Shown here piece after piece: positions 25,680 through 35,002 of a DNA stretch of 64,000 bases. Numbering within the stretch: the first letter of the stretch is position 1; each line of letters starts with the position of its first letter. Under the pieces are notes generated by a model. It saw only the letters and a program-made list of their open reading frames with translations, had not been told where the DNA came from and ran no database searches. The translations under genes and the position numbers were made by a program. The stretch is from Bacillota bacterium (GTDB lineage Bacteria > Bacillota_A > Clostridia > Christensenellales > Aristaeellaceae), in the NCBI GenBank assembly GCA_023421735.1, contig JAEZSP010000017.1, positions 137,200 through 201,199 of the forward strand, given 5' to 3'.

Positions 25680-26711
25680 TCAGTTGCCCCATGTGAACTT
25701 GACCTCGCGGGCGAGATCGAGATCCTTTGCGTGATGGCAGGCCACGAGGTGGCCGGGTTCGACCGGAAGCAGTGCGGGCGCCTTGTCCTTGCAAATCCCA
25801 TCCGCGTATGGGCAGCGCGGATGGAAATAGCAGCCGCTGGGCGGATTGGCAGGGTCCGCGATGTTGCCCTCGAGTTCAATGTGCTTGTCGTCGCGTTTAT
25901 GCGGGTCGGGGTATGGAATCGACGACATGAGCGCGTAGGTGTAAGGATGCATTGGCGTGCGGTACAATGTGTTGGTGTCCGCGAGCTCGACCATTTTTCC
26001 CACGTACATCACGAGTACGCGATCCGAGATATGCTGAACGACCGAAAGATCGTGCGCAATGAAGATATAAGTGAGGTTGAATTCCTTCTGCAAATCCTCC
26101 ATGAGGTTGATCGTCTGCGCCTGTACGGACACATCGAGCGCGGAAACCGCCTCGTCTGCGATGACGAGCCGCGGATTGACAGAAAGCGCGGACGCGATGC
26201 CGATGCGTTGACGCTCGCCGCCCGAGAAGGCGTGGGGATAGCGGTACAGATACTCGGGGCGCAGTCCGACTTTGCCCATGAGGCTTCGAACGCGCTCCTC
26301 GATCTCGCGCTTGGTGGCAAGCTTATTGACCTTCAGCGCCTCGCCGATGATGTCAAAGACGGTCAGGCGCGGGTTGAGCGAGCCCTTGGGGTCCTGAAAC
26401 ACCATGCGCATGTCCTGCCAGTACCTGCGCATGTCCTTCTGCCGGATGTGCGTGATGTCGGCCTCAGAACCGTCCCGGTTGACATAGGTGACCTTTCCGC
26501 CAGTGGGTTCATAGATGCGCATGAGCGAGCGGCCGAGCGTGGTCTTTCCGCAGCCGGACTCACCCACGATGCCGAGCGTTTCACCTTCATAGAGCGTAAA
26601 CGATACGCCGTCGACGGCCTTGAGCACACCCTTCGCCGTGCTGAACAGCTTTTTGGAGTTGCTGAACGGGAAGTGCATTTCCAGATTTTCGACCTTCAAA
26701 AGTTCCTTCAT
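25680..26711 (-). CDS. Opp/Dpp-type ABC transporter ATP-binding protein (F subunit)
   Basis: The protein has 343 residues. Walker A GESGCGKT, signature FSGGERQR, Walker B LVIADEAVSALD and the C-terminal oligopeptide-ATPase domain (SGCYFHPRCPYADGIC, Fe-S type cysteines) are present. It pairs with the upstream ATPase to power import through the two permeases. The ATG at 26711 overlaps the D-subunit stop by 4 bases. Being in one operon with GH42 and another putative glycosidase, it probably serves an oligosaccharide rather than peptides. Confidence 0.93.
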   Translation of the reverse strand: MKELLKVENLEMHFPFSNSKKLFSTAKGVLKAVDGVSFTLYEGETLGIVGESGCGKTTLGRSLMRIYEPTGGKVTYVNRDGSEADITHIRQKDMRRYWQDMRMVFQDPKGSLNPRLTVFDIIGEALKVNKLATKREIEERVRSLMGKVGLRPEYLYRYPHAFSGGERQRIGIASALSVNPRLVIADEAVSALDVSVQAQTINLMEDLQKEFNLTYIFIAHDLSVVQHISDRVLVMYVGKMVELADTNTLYRTPMHPYTYALMSSIPYPDPHKRDDKHIELEGNIADPANPPSGCYFHPRCPYADGICKDKAPALLPVEPGHLVACHHAKDLDLAREVKFTWGN

Positions 26712-27718
26712 GTTCTCACCCCCACCTGAAAACAGCGAACGCGATGGCCTTCTTCGACCTCGATGAGCGCAGGATGTTCGGATGCGCACTGCGCGGGATC
26801 GCCCGCCTCGTCACAGCGATCGCCAAACGGGCAGCCCGCAGGACGCTTGAACGGATGGGGCACCATGCCCCGGATGGAGGACAGCCGGGCGTGTTCCTCA
26901 AACGAGATGCGCGGAATCGACTGCATCAGCGCCTGCGTATAGGGATGCAGGGGATGATCGAAGATCTGGAAGACTGTGCCGGATTCGACCACCTGACCGA
27001 GGTACATGACGACGACATGATCCGCAATCTTTGCGACGACCCCCAAATCATGGGTAATGAACATGACGGACATCGCAAGCGAGCGTTGCAAGCCCTTGAT
27101 GAGCGAGAGGATGTTCGCCTGGGTCGTCACGTCCAGCGCGGTCGTGGGCTCGTCTGCGATGAGCAGCCGCGATTCGCAGCACAGCGCCATGGCGATCATC
27201 ACCCGCTGGCGCATGCCGCCCGACAGTTCAAACGAATATGCCTCCATCCTGTCGCGGGCATTGGGAATGCCGACCTTGTCGAGAAAGGAGATGCCGCGCT
27301 CATAGGCATCCTTTTTGGATAGCCCCAGATGGAGCCGGATGGCCTGTACGAGCTGATCGCCGATCTTGTGGACCGGGCCCAGCGAGGACATGGGTTCCTG
27401 AAAGATCATGGAGATTTCCTTGCCGCGGATGGAACGGATTTCCCTGCCCCGCGGATTCAGCTTGGCAAGATCGATGATGTGCCCGTCCTGGTAGCGATAG
27501 TCGATCGACCCTTGCTCGATTCTGCCGGGCTTATCGATCAGTTGGAGAATGGAATGCGCGGTGATGGACTTGCCGCTGCCCGACTCGCCTACGATGCAGA
27601 CCGTGGAAGACGCCGGAATTTCGAAGTCTACGCCGTCCACCGCCTTGACGATTCCCTCGTCCGTGTGGAACCATGTATGCAGATTCTTGACTTCTAAAAT
27701 TGTATTTTCATTCATCAT
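26708..27718 (-). CDS. Opp/Dpp-type ABC transporter ATP-binding protein (D subunit)
   Basis: The protein has 336 residues with Walker A GESGSGKS, signature LSGGMRQR, Walker [13 protein letters not shown] and the C-terminal oligopeptide domain (CPFGDRCDEAG). Tandem ATGs at 27718 and 27715; the first is 8 bases after AGG. It starts 14 bases after the C-type permease stop and overlaps the F subunit gene. Confidence 0.93.
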   Translation of the reverse strand: MMNENTILEVKNLHTWFHTDEGIVKAVDGVDFEIPASSTVCIVGESGSGKSITAHSILQLIDKPGRIEQGSIDYRYQDGHIIDLAKLNPRGREIRSIRGKEISMIFQEPMSSLGPVHKIGDQLVQAIRLHLGLSKKDAYERGISFLDKVGIPNARDRMEAYSFELSGGMRQRVMIAMALCCESRLLIADEPTTALDVTTQANILSLIKGLQRSLAMSVMFITHDLGVVAKIADHVVVMYLGQVVESGTVFQIFDHPLHPYTQALMQSIPRISFEEHARLSSIRGMVPHPFKRPAGCPFGDRCDEAGDPAQCASEHPALIEVEEGHRVRCFQVGVRT

Positions 27719-27732
27719 ATCATCAACCTGCC

Positions 27733-28857
27733 TCAAGTGTTATAGGGATCGGCGGAGTCGCGCAAGCCGTCGCCCAGAAAGTTCATCGAGAGAACGGCGA
27801 TAATCACGAACAGCGTCGGCGCGACCAGAAGCCACGGCGAGTTTGATATGGTGCGAATGTTCTGCGCGTCCTGCAAAAGCACACCCCAGCTGATAGCGGG
27901 CGGACGCAGGCCGAGCCCGAGAAAGCTCAAAGAAGTTTCCGAGATGATCATGAGCGGAATGCTCAATGTGATCGACGCAATGATGTGTGACAGGAACGAG
28001 GGCACCATATGCTTAAAGATGATGCGCAGTTCGTTACAGCCGTTGAGCTTTGCGACGGTGACGAAGTCCTCGCTCTTGAGGGACAGAAATCGCCCGCGCA
28101 CGACGCGCGCCAGGCCCGTCCAGCCGATGAGCGAGAGGATGACCGTGATCGCAAAATACGTCTTCATGACCGACCATTCCTTGGGCACCGCAGCAGCCAG
28201 CGCCATCCACAGGGGGATTGCCGGAATCGAGCGCAGAATTTCAATCACGCGCTGCATCACCACGTCGAACCTGCCGCCGTAATATCCCGACAGTCCGCCG
28301 AGTAAAACGCCCAGAAAGAGGCTCAGGAACACGCCGATCAGGCCGATCGACATGGAAATCCGGGTACCTGTCAACACGCGCGTCATCATGTCGCGTCCCA
28401 TGCGATCCGTCCCCCAGAGATAGAACGGCTGCGTGGGATCGGTCGGCCCGATGAGGTGCACGTCTGATTCAAAGAGCCCCCACATCTTGTATGAATCGCC
28501 GTGCACAAAAAACGAAATCGGTATGATGATGGATTCGTCCGTGGAATGCTCCCAGCGTCCCGCGTCCTTATTCATGACGGACGTATAGCCCTTGGCATGC
28601 AGCTGAAAGTGGGTGCCCGTGTCGTCCGTGTAGAAAAGACCCAGCTTCTGTGGCGGCGCGTACATGAATTTGGAGGAATAGGTGCTCGGATTATAGGGAG
28701 ACAGGAATTCACAGAAGATCGCAATGAGGTAGAGGAGAATGACCACGGCAAAGCTGAATACGCCGAGCTTATGCTTCATAAAGCGCCAGCGAATGAGCTG
28801 CCATTGGCTCGCAACCTCGCGATTCTGGCGCCTTGGTTTGCGTGCGTTTCGTTTCAT
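27733..28857 (-). CDS. ABC transporter permease, OppC type with large external insertion
   Basis: The protein has 374 residues, about 75 more than ordinary OppC. One helix (about 32-52) is followed by about 90 residues outside the membrane (through SFFVHGDSYKMWGLFES) before the family motif YLWGTDRMGRDM. Then come five helices and the EAA loop (FVTVAKLNGCNELRIIFKHMVP), ending in the typical NFLGDGLRDSADP. The same insertion is present in the second OppC-type protein of this window. It overlaps the B permease gene by 4 bases. Confidence 0.92.
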   Translation of the reverse strand: MKRNARKPRRQNREVASQWQLIRWRFMKHKLGVFSFAVVILLYLIAIFCEFLSPYNPSTYSSKFMYAPPQKLGLFYTDDTGTHFQLHAKGYTSVMNKDAGRWEHSTDESIIIPISFFVHGDSYKMWGLFESDVHLIGPTDPTQPFYLWGTDRMGRDMMTRVLTGTRISMSIGLIGVFLSLFLGVLLGGLSGYYGGRFDVVMQRVIEILRSIPAIPLWMALAAAVPKEWSVMKTYFAITVILSLIGWTGLARVVRGRFLSLKSEDFVTVAKLNGCNELRIIFKHMVPSFLSHIIASITLSIPLMIISETSLSFLGLGLRPPAISWGVLLQDAQNIRTISNSPWLLVAPTLFVIIAVLSMNFLGDGLRDSADPYNT

Positions 28858-29852
28858 CCGTCCATCCCCCCATAGCGAATGCGCGGGTCGACCAGCGCAA
28901 GCAGGATATCTGAGAGCAGCGTGCCGACGACAGTCAAAACGCTCAGCATCAGAAGGAAGCTCCCCGCGAGATACATGTCCTGCGATTGCAGCGCGTTGAA
29001 AAGGAGTGGCCCGGTGGTCGGCAGGGAAAGCACGATGGCGGTTACGGTCGAACCGGAAATGAGCGTGGGAAGTGACCAGCCGATCGTCGAGACAAAGGGG
29101 TTGAGCGCAACACGCACGGGATACTGCATGATCATTTTCCCCTCGCCAATGCCGCGCGCACGCGCCGCGAGCACATATGTCTTACGCTTCTCATCCAGAA
29201 GATTCGCGCGCATGATGCGGATCATGCTCGCCGTGCCGGATGTGCCGAGGACGACCACGGGAATCCACAAATGACCCAACAGATCCCACAGTTTCGCAAA
29301 CGACCACGGCGCATCGATCATGCTGGGCGAAAACATGCCGCCGATGTTCTGACCGAAGTATTTAAACGCAACGTACATGAGAACCAGCGCGAAGATGAAA
29401 TTCGGGATCGCGAGGCCGATGAAGCCCACGAACGTGGCCAGATAATCGCCGACCGAATATTGCTTGATCGCCGAATAGATGCCGATTGGCAGCGCGACAA
29501 TCCAAGTAAAGAGCATTGTGGAAAAGGAGAGCAGGAACGTCAGCCCCAGCCGCGACCAGATGAGATCGGACACGGGCATGTTCCAGCTGAACGAGCGCCC
29601 GAAATCACCGCGGGTGATGATCGGGATGATCCAGCGGAAATACTGCACATAGAGTGGCTTTCCCAAACCGTAGCGCTCCTGGAGCATTTCGAGCTCTGCC
29701 TTTTCCACGGTTTCCCCTTGCTCCTGCAACTGGGAAACGACCTGCGTCAGATAGTCTCCCGGGGGAAGCTGAATGACGATAAACGTGATAATGGTAATCA
29801 CGAAGACGGTCGGTATCATCAGCAGGAGTCTTTTTACGATAAACCTCAGCAT
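28854..29852 (-). CDS. ABC transporter permease, OppB type
   Basis: The protein has 332 residues. The typical N-terminus MLRFIVKRLLLMIPTVFVI is followed by a short external loop (LGKPLYVQYFRWI..GDFGRSF), further helices, and the EAA loop ending MQYPVRVALNPFVSTIGW. It forms the membrane channel with the C permease. It begins 14 bases after the GHL6-like gene. Confidence 0.93.
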   Translation of the reverse strand: MLRFIVKRLLLMIPTVFVITIITFIVIQLPPGDYLTQVVSQLQEQGETVEKAELEMLQERYGLGKPLYVQYFRWIIPIITRGDFGRSFSWNMPVSDLIWSRLGLTFLLSFSTMLFTWIVALPIGIYSAIKQYSVGDYLATFVGFIGLAIPNFIFALVLMYVAFKYFGQNIGGMFSPSMIDAPWSFAKLWDLLGHLWIPVVVLGTSGTASMIRIMRANLLDEKRKTYVLAARARGIGEGKMIMQYPVRVALNPFVSTIGWSLPTLISGSTVTAIVLSLPTTGPLLFNALQSQDMYLAGSFLLMLSVLTVVGTLLSDILLALVDPRIRYGGMDG

Positions 29853-29866
29853 GTTCCCCCGCTCCT

Positions 29867-31939
29867 TTACTTGATGACGATCAGTTCGTGGAGCTTCAGC
29901 TCCGGTATGCGGATTTCAAAGTAGTCCGCATGGCGCTCCATTTGAACGCCCGGATTTTCATGTGCGAACACAACGCCCCCGCGCGCCAAATCCGCGCGGA
30001 TGCGCAGCGTCAGGCCGCAAATCGGCAGCACTTCGCGCGCCGGACCGCGCATCGCATTGACGCTTGTCATGTTGACCAGATGGATCGAGAGGCCCTTTTC
30101 GTTTTCCCAGACCGTTATATCGACGAGCCCCGGGCCATCGAGCGTCACGGCCTCCGTCCCGCCCAGACACCAGCGCGCGCTGTTTGCGATCAGTTTCTCG
30201 TGATCGGGCGTGAGATAATTCCAGAAGCAGTGGCCGATGTCTCCGCAGAAGTAGGCGACCCGACCCTTGCCGTGTCTGCGATAGAGAACCTCCTCGTAAT
30301 CGGCGGGCACGTCGCGCGGATAAACCTCCTCCATCGGGAGATCGGGGTACGCGGGTACCGCATGGAAGGGCGATTTCACAAAATCGTTCGCGCGCAGCCG
30401 GATCTTCGCGCGGTTTTCGGTGCCGATGATCCGCGCTTCTCCGCAAAAACCCGTGCGCAATGCTTCCGATTCGCCTGCACCGTCGACGCGAATGTAGGAG
30501 TTGATGACATTTTGGACGCGCTCGCCCGCGCTGTCCACGCCGAAAAGTGCCGAAAGCGCAAAGTTGTCGCGCTTGTTTCCGGCTTCGTCGTAGAGGGACG
30601 TCTCCTGCGTGGCGAGGATCGAGCCGCCCGCCTCGACATAAGCCGTGAGCGCGGCGCAGTCAGCGTCGCTCAAAACGGCGATATTGGGAAGCACGATCAG
30701 TTTATACGGCTTCAGGTGTGCGGCGTCGATGTAATGGCTGTCGAACATGTCGAAGGGGATGCGGGCCTCGATGAGCGCCTGGTAAAAACCGTTCAGAGGC
30801 CTTTCGAGCAGTTCGTCCACCTTGCCGCCCGCATAGAATTTCGCGGAATGCTGGGAAAGCATGAGGGCCACCTCCGCGCGGCTGTCCACATCGCGCAGAT
30901 ACCCCTCCCAATCCCTGTACTTGTTGTACAGTTCCTTCACAACCGGCATCCAGCGGTTGTCAAACACCTGCACGCTGAACTTTGTAAACCATGGACGCAG
31001 GCCGTTTGCAACCGCCTCCGAGACCCACAGCTCAAGTTCCGCCTTCTCCTGCACGCTGTCCTTCCAGCGTTTTTCGGTCGTTCCCGTTGAGAAGATGCCG
31101 CCCACAGGCTTTTTGCCCATCACAGAGCGCAGCTCCTTGCCGTTTCTGCCGTTGAACCACGGCGTCATGATGCCGTCACGGCCTTGCCGATCGGCATAGA
31201 GAACATCTGAATAATCGCCCAGGAGCTTATTGTCGATGCCCAGGCTCAGACCCACCATCGAGTTGGGAATGAAGCGCATATTGGGATTATTGCGCATGAT
31301 TTCCGCGTCCCAGGTTTTACACAGGTCGAGACGGCGTTCCCCGTTCCAGCGCATGTATGCCTTCATGGCGGGATTGCCCAGATCCGTCGTTTCCGGAATT
31401 TCAAAGCCCGTCGCAGCCCGGAACGCATCCCGGCAGCGGTCGCAATAGCAGACGCCGGAACCCTGCCAGCGATTGCAGAAGATGCCGTCCAAATCGTATT
31501 GTGCGGCGAGTTCGCCATGCACGCGCTTCATGAAATCGAAGCCGTAATCGCCCATGACATCAGAAACCCATACCTTGGGGAACGACCAGTGACGGCGGGG
31601 CGCGCCGTCCTTTGTGTGCGCGACCCACTCGGGATGCGCGAGGAACGCGTCTTCGTGGAACGCATGAGCATCCGTGCGGCAGATGACGGCATAGCCCTTT
31701 TTGCGGCATGCCTCGACCATGTAGCCGAACACGTCGTCATAGGCCGGATGTTTGAGGGCATAGTGATAAGGAATGTCTGTCTTGTGAAACGCCATGTAGC
31801 CGCCCGAGCCAAGCACGAGTCCATCGCAAGCCGCTTCATCCATATACCTGAGCCACGCATCCGGGTCAAAGTGCGGAATATCCCCCTCGCAAATCGTCAG
31901 TTGAGCCCAGCGCATGGCCTTTTCAAGGTGCTTGTTCAT
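29867..31939 (-). CDS. Putative glycoside hydrolase (GHL6-like) with beta-galactosidase trimerisation-like domain
   Basis: The protein has 690 residues. The first ~330 look like a TIM barrel of the hypothetical glycosyl hydrolase 6 type (WAQLTICEGDIPHFDPDAW, then DLDGIFCNRWQGSGVCYC with CxxC, CYCDRCRD). Residues about 385-590 resemble the flavodoxin-like trimerisation domain of GH42 (LKPYKLIVLPNIAVLSD), and a beta domain ends the protein. No signal peptide is seen. The activity is not proven for this group; placement between a binding-protein gene and permease genes, and with GH42 in the same operon, suggests cleavage of the imported sugar. GAGAGGA precedes the ATG at 31939. Confidence 0.7.
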   Translation of the reverse strand: MNKHLEKAMRWAQLTICEGDIPHFDPDAWLRYMDEAACDGLVLGSGGYMAFHKTDIPYHYALKHPAYDDVFGYMVEACRKKGYAVICRTDAHAFHEDAFLAHPEWVAHTKDGAPRRHWSFPKVWVSDVMGDYGFDFMKRVHGELAAQYDLDGIFCNRWQGSGVCYCDRCRDAFRAATGFEIPETTDLGNPAMKAYMRWNGERRLDLCKTWDAEIMRNNPNMRFIPNSMVGLSLGIDNKLLGDYSDVLYADRQGRDGIMTPWFNGRNGKELRSVMGKKPVGGIFSTGTTEKRWKDSVQEKAELELWVSEAVANGLRPWFTKFSVQVFDNRWMPVVKELYNKYRDWEGYLRDVDSRAEVALMLSQHSAKFYAGGKVDELLERPLNGFYQALIEARIPFDMFDSHYIDAAHLKPYKLIVLPNIAVLSDADCAALTAYVEAGGSILATQETSLYDEAGNKRDNFALSALFGVDSAGERVQNVINSYIRVDGAGESEALRTGFCGEARIIGTENRAKIRLRANDFVKSPFHAVPAYPDLPMEEVYPRDVPADYEEVLYRRHGKGRVAYFCGDIGHCFWNYLTPDHEKLIANSARWCLGGTEAVTLDGPGLVDITVWENEKGLSIHLVNMTSVNAMRGPAREVLPICGLTLRIRADLARGGVVFAHENPGVQMERHADYFEIRIPELKLHELIVIK

Positions 31940-31982
31940 GTAAATCCTCTCTTCTCTCGCACAGACCGGCGTTTTGATCCGC

Positions 31983-32028
31983 GCGGAGGCAGCGGGCGGC
32001 CCCTGCGGGAACCGCGCCGCTTCTCCGC
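31983..32028 (-). promoter_or_regulatory. Hairpin between binding-protein gene and GHL6-like gene
   Basis: A GC-rich imperfect hairpin (outer arms 31983-31988/32023-32028, inner arms also pairing) without a T tract lies after the binding-protein stop. It probably stabilises the upstream message or tunes the downstream genes. Confidence 0.5.
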
Positions 32029-32048
32029 ACATGAGGCGTCGCTATGCG

Positions 32049-33971
32049 TTAGTTGGCGTAATACCAGGTGAAGGGATTGGTCGGCGCGGGATGCGGATAG
32101 ACCCAGTTCCAGGGCATCGTATCGGGCACATTGACCAGATCGTTGTTGCAAATTGCGTAGCTGTCCGCCTCGGTACAAATGCCGATGGTGTAGAACTGAT
32201 CGACTGCAATGTCGAGAATTTCAGTCATGAGTGCGCGCTGCGTTTCCGCATCGCCGGTCACCTTGATCTGATTATACAGTTCCATCTGACGCAGCACTTC
32301 CTCCGGAGGCACCTCCGGCGCGATCTTTGCGCCGTATCCGGTCGGATCGATGTAGTAATTGCGCCAGGCCATCGCAAACATGGAGTTGTTGTCATAGGGG
32401 AAGAAATAGCGCGGATCGGTGTACATGAGCGTGCCCGTGCCGCCGCCGAAGCGATGGATGGTCATGTCGAACGAGCCGTCCCCGTTGCGGGTGCGCTCCT
32501 CCCACAGATCACGGGAGATGATGTCGGCCTTGACTTCGACGCCGACCGCACGCCAATAATTGACGAGCAGTTCACTTGCATCGATGAAGGTGTCGCGCGC
32601 CATGTCGATGTCGAGCTGGATGACGAGCTTTTCGCCGTTGGGCATGAGCCGCATGCCGTCGTTATCCTTGTCGGGCAGCACCTTGTCGAGATACTCGTTG
32701 GCCAGATCGACGTTATACTCAGTGTATTGGGTTGCGAGCTCCTCGTTATACAGATCGCTCTCCGGACGCGGCGCGGTCTGGGACGGGATGCCGTCGCCCA
32801 TGAACACCATGTCGATGATCTCCTGGCGATTGATGGCATAGGACAGGCCGATGCGGAAGTCCTTATTGCTGAAGATCGCGCGGCGGTCGGGGTCCTTGTG
32901 ATTCAGGTTGAGGATGATGTTCATCGCGTTGGGCGCGGACATCGTCGTGGTAACGAAGTGATAGTTGCCGCTTTCCATGTTGTCGTAGAACACGCTGCGG
33001 TTCGCCGGGGTTGCGATGTTCTGATCGAAGAAGTCGATCTCGCCCGCCGCGGCCTTCAGAACCGCCACCTCGGTATCAGAAACCAGTTGATACTCGATCT
33101 CGTCGATGTAGGGCAGCTGTTTCCCGTCCGGATCGACCTTCCAATAGTAGGGGTTGCGCGTAGCGCGCGAGATGGCCGACGTGCCGTCCGGCGCATTGAC
33201 GAAGATCCAGGGGTTGACGGACGGAAGATCCGCGTTGATCGACCAATCGGCGCGGTTCGCATAATACTCGATCCAGTCGGCGTAGCTTGCGTCCGTCGCG
33301 AGGTCGTTCGCTCCTTCGTTGTATTCCAGGTGGAATTGCTCAAGGTAGTGCTTGGGCGCGAAGGGCATGGTGTTGGTGGCGGCCATGTTCAGCATGAAAA
33401 GGCCGCTGGGCTGCGCAAAGACGAACTTGACGGTGTAATCGTCGATGATCTCGAGCGTGGCGGGATTGCCCTGCGCATCCTTGAAGTAGCTCGGGAAGAC
33501 GTTGGTCAGTTCGCTATTGAGCAGCACGTGGTTGTACTGATAGTCAAAGTCCGCGGCGGTGAAGGGCTCGCCGTCCGACCACTTCATCCCCTTGCGGAGA
33601 TAGAATGTGAATGCGGTGGAATCCTCGTTGATCTCGTAGCGCTCCGCCACATTGGGGATGTACCCCGACCAATCGGGCGTCCAGCGCAGAAGCTGCTCAT
33701 AGCCCTGATAGCGGGTGAGATGGGTCAGGTCGCCGCCGATGATCATGCAGTGCCATGTTCCACCGTAGGTGCCGATGGATTCGAGAGGCTCGACGACCAT
33801 CGGGTTCTCGGGCAGGCGTTCTTCAAGCGCGGGCAACGTGCCTTCCGCGACCATCGCGGCAAGCGCGGGGGCCTCTTTGGCGGATGCCGACTCGGCCATT
33901 CCAACCGGACCGATCGACGCGAGTGCGAGCAGAACGGCAAGCACCACGGCGCAAACGGTTCTCTTCTTCAT
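32049..33971 (-). CDS. ABC transporter solute-binding protein (SBP_bac_5/OppA family)
   Basis: The protein has 640 residues. A signal peptide (MKKRTVCAVVLAVLLALAS) lacks a lipobox Cys, which is odd for a Gram-positive binding protein. The mature start ALAAMVAEGTLPALEERLP is the pattern shared by the three large binding proteins here. LYLRKGMKWSDGEPF and RIGLSYAINRQEIIDMV are family signatures. It should deliver an oligosaccharide (or peptide) to the BCDF transporter encoded downstream. Confidence 0.9.
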   Translation of the reverse strand: MKKRTVCAVVLAVLLALASIGPVGMAESASAKEAPALAAMVAEGTLPALEERLPENPMVVEPLESIGTYGGTWHCMIIGGDLTHLTRYQGYEQLLRWTPDWSGYIPNVAERYEINEDSTAFTFYLRKGMKWSDGEPFTAADFDYQYNHVLLNSELTNVFPSYFKDAQGNPATLEIIDDYTVKFVFAQPSGLFMLNMAATNTMPFAPKHYLEQFHLEYNEGANDLATDASYADWIEYYANRADWSINADLPSVNPWIFVNAPDGTSAISRATRNPYYWKVDPDGKQLPYIDEIEYQLVSDTEVAVLKAAAGEIDFFDQNIATPANRSVFYDNMESGNYHFVTTTMSAPNAMNIILNLNHKDPDRRAIFSNKDFRIGLSYAINRQEIIDMVFMGDGIPSQTAPRPESDLYNEELATQYTEYNVDLANEYLDKVLPDKDNDGMRLMPNGEKLVIQLDIDMARDTFIDASELLVNYWRAVGVEVKADIISRDLWEERTRNGDGSFDMTIHRFGGGTGTLMYTDPRYFFPYDNNSMFAMAWRNYYIDPTGYGAKIAPEVPPEEVLRQMELYNQIKVTGDAETQRALMTEILDIAVDQFYTIGICTEADSYAICNNDLVNVPDTMPWNWVYPHPAPTNPFTWYYAN

Positions 33972-34031
33972 CTTCCTACCTCCATGTCGTATTCTATATA
34001 ACAGGGACTCCCCGCCCTGCCATATTGCGGG

Positions 34032-35000
34032 TCAGGGGTTTACCACGTTGACGGGCTTGCCACGGGCAAAGGCGGCGAGGTTGCCGACCGCGATGTCCAT
34101 GAGCCGCTTTCTGCTCTCGCGCGGCGCCCAGCTGATATGTGGGGTGATGAGGCAATTTTTCGCCTTGAGAAGCGGGTTGTCCGCGCGAATAGGTTCTGTC
34201 GAAACGACGTCAAGCCCCGCCGCATACACCTTCCCGCTGTTCAGTGCATCCGCGAGATCCTGTTCGACGATCAGCGGCCCGCGACTGTTATTGAGGATAA
34301 TGACGCCATTTTTCATCTTTGCAATCGTATCCCGATTGACGATCCCCTGCGTGTCCGGGAAAAGCGGACAGTGAAGCGCGATCACATCCGCGTCCGCGAG
34401 CAGTTCATCAAGCGCCACATAATCGGCAAGCGCACGTCCCGCGTCGTCCGGATAATGGTCGACCGCCACCACGCGCATGCCCAGCGCCTTTGCGATGCGG
34501 CCCGTGACCTTTCCGATGCGCCCGAAGCCGATGATGCCCATCGTCTTGCCCGCCAGTTCGATCAGGGGATAATCCCAGAAGCAGAAATCCGGACAGGATT
34601 CCCATCGCCCCGCATGCACCGCATCGCTGTGATGCTGCACATGGTGGCAGATTTCAAGGAGCATCGCGATGGCAAACTGCCCGACCGCGTCGGTCCCGTA
34701 TGTGGGCACGTTTGAAACGACCACGCCGCACTCCTTGGCGACCGCGACATCCACGACGTTGTAGCCGGTCGCAAGGACGCCCACGAACCTGATCGCGGGG
34801 CAGCTTTCAAACACACGCCGCGAAAGCGGGGTCTTGTTGGTATACACATAAGGAGCGTCCCCGATGCGGCGAATGATCTCATCTTCGTCGTGAAGCGGCG
34901 TGCGGTCGTAAATCGCGAGCTCCCCAAATTCCTTCAGGGCGTCCCAGCTGAGGTCGCCGGGGTTTTCGGTGTAGCCGTCCAATATGACAATCTTTTCCAT
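34032..35000 (-). CDS. D-2-hydroxyacid dehydrogenase (glycerate/hydroxypyruvate type)
   Basis: The protein has 322 residues. The NAD-binding GFGRIGKVTG is near residue 158, and the catalytic residues R240 (NNSRGPL), E269 (STEP) and H288 (TPHISWA) are all present. The family reduces 2-keto acids such as hydroxypyruvate to D-hydroxy acids. Placement directly after a sugar isomerase-like gene and a glycerate kinase gene makes hydroxypyruvate/D-glycerate the best guess. The start has GGAGG 7 bases upstream and lies 2 bases after the preceding stop. Confidence 0.9.
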   Translation of the reverse strand: MEKIVILDGYTENPGDLSWDALKEFGELAIYDRTPLHDEDEIIRRIGDAPYVYTNKTPLSRRVFESCPAIRFVGVLATGYNVVDVAVAKECGVVVSNVPTYGTDAVGQFAIAMLLEICHHVQHHSDAVHAGRWESCPDFCFWDYPLIELAGKTMGIIGFGRIGKVTGRIAKALGMRVVAVDHYPDDAGRALADYVALDELLADADVIALHCPLFPDTQGIVNRDTIAKMKNGVIILNNSRGPLIVEQDLADALNSGKVYAAGLDVVSTEPIRADNPLLKAKNCLITPHISWAPRESRKRLMDIAVGNLAAFARGKPVNVVNP

Positions 35001-35002
35001 AC

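Noticed and set aside
31974..34001. 675-codon open frame on the plus strand
   Set aside because: It is antisense to the second solute-binding protein gene and has no recognisable domain.
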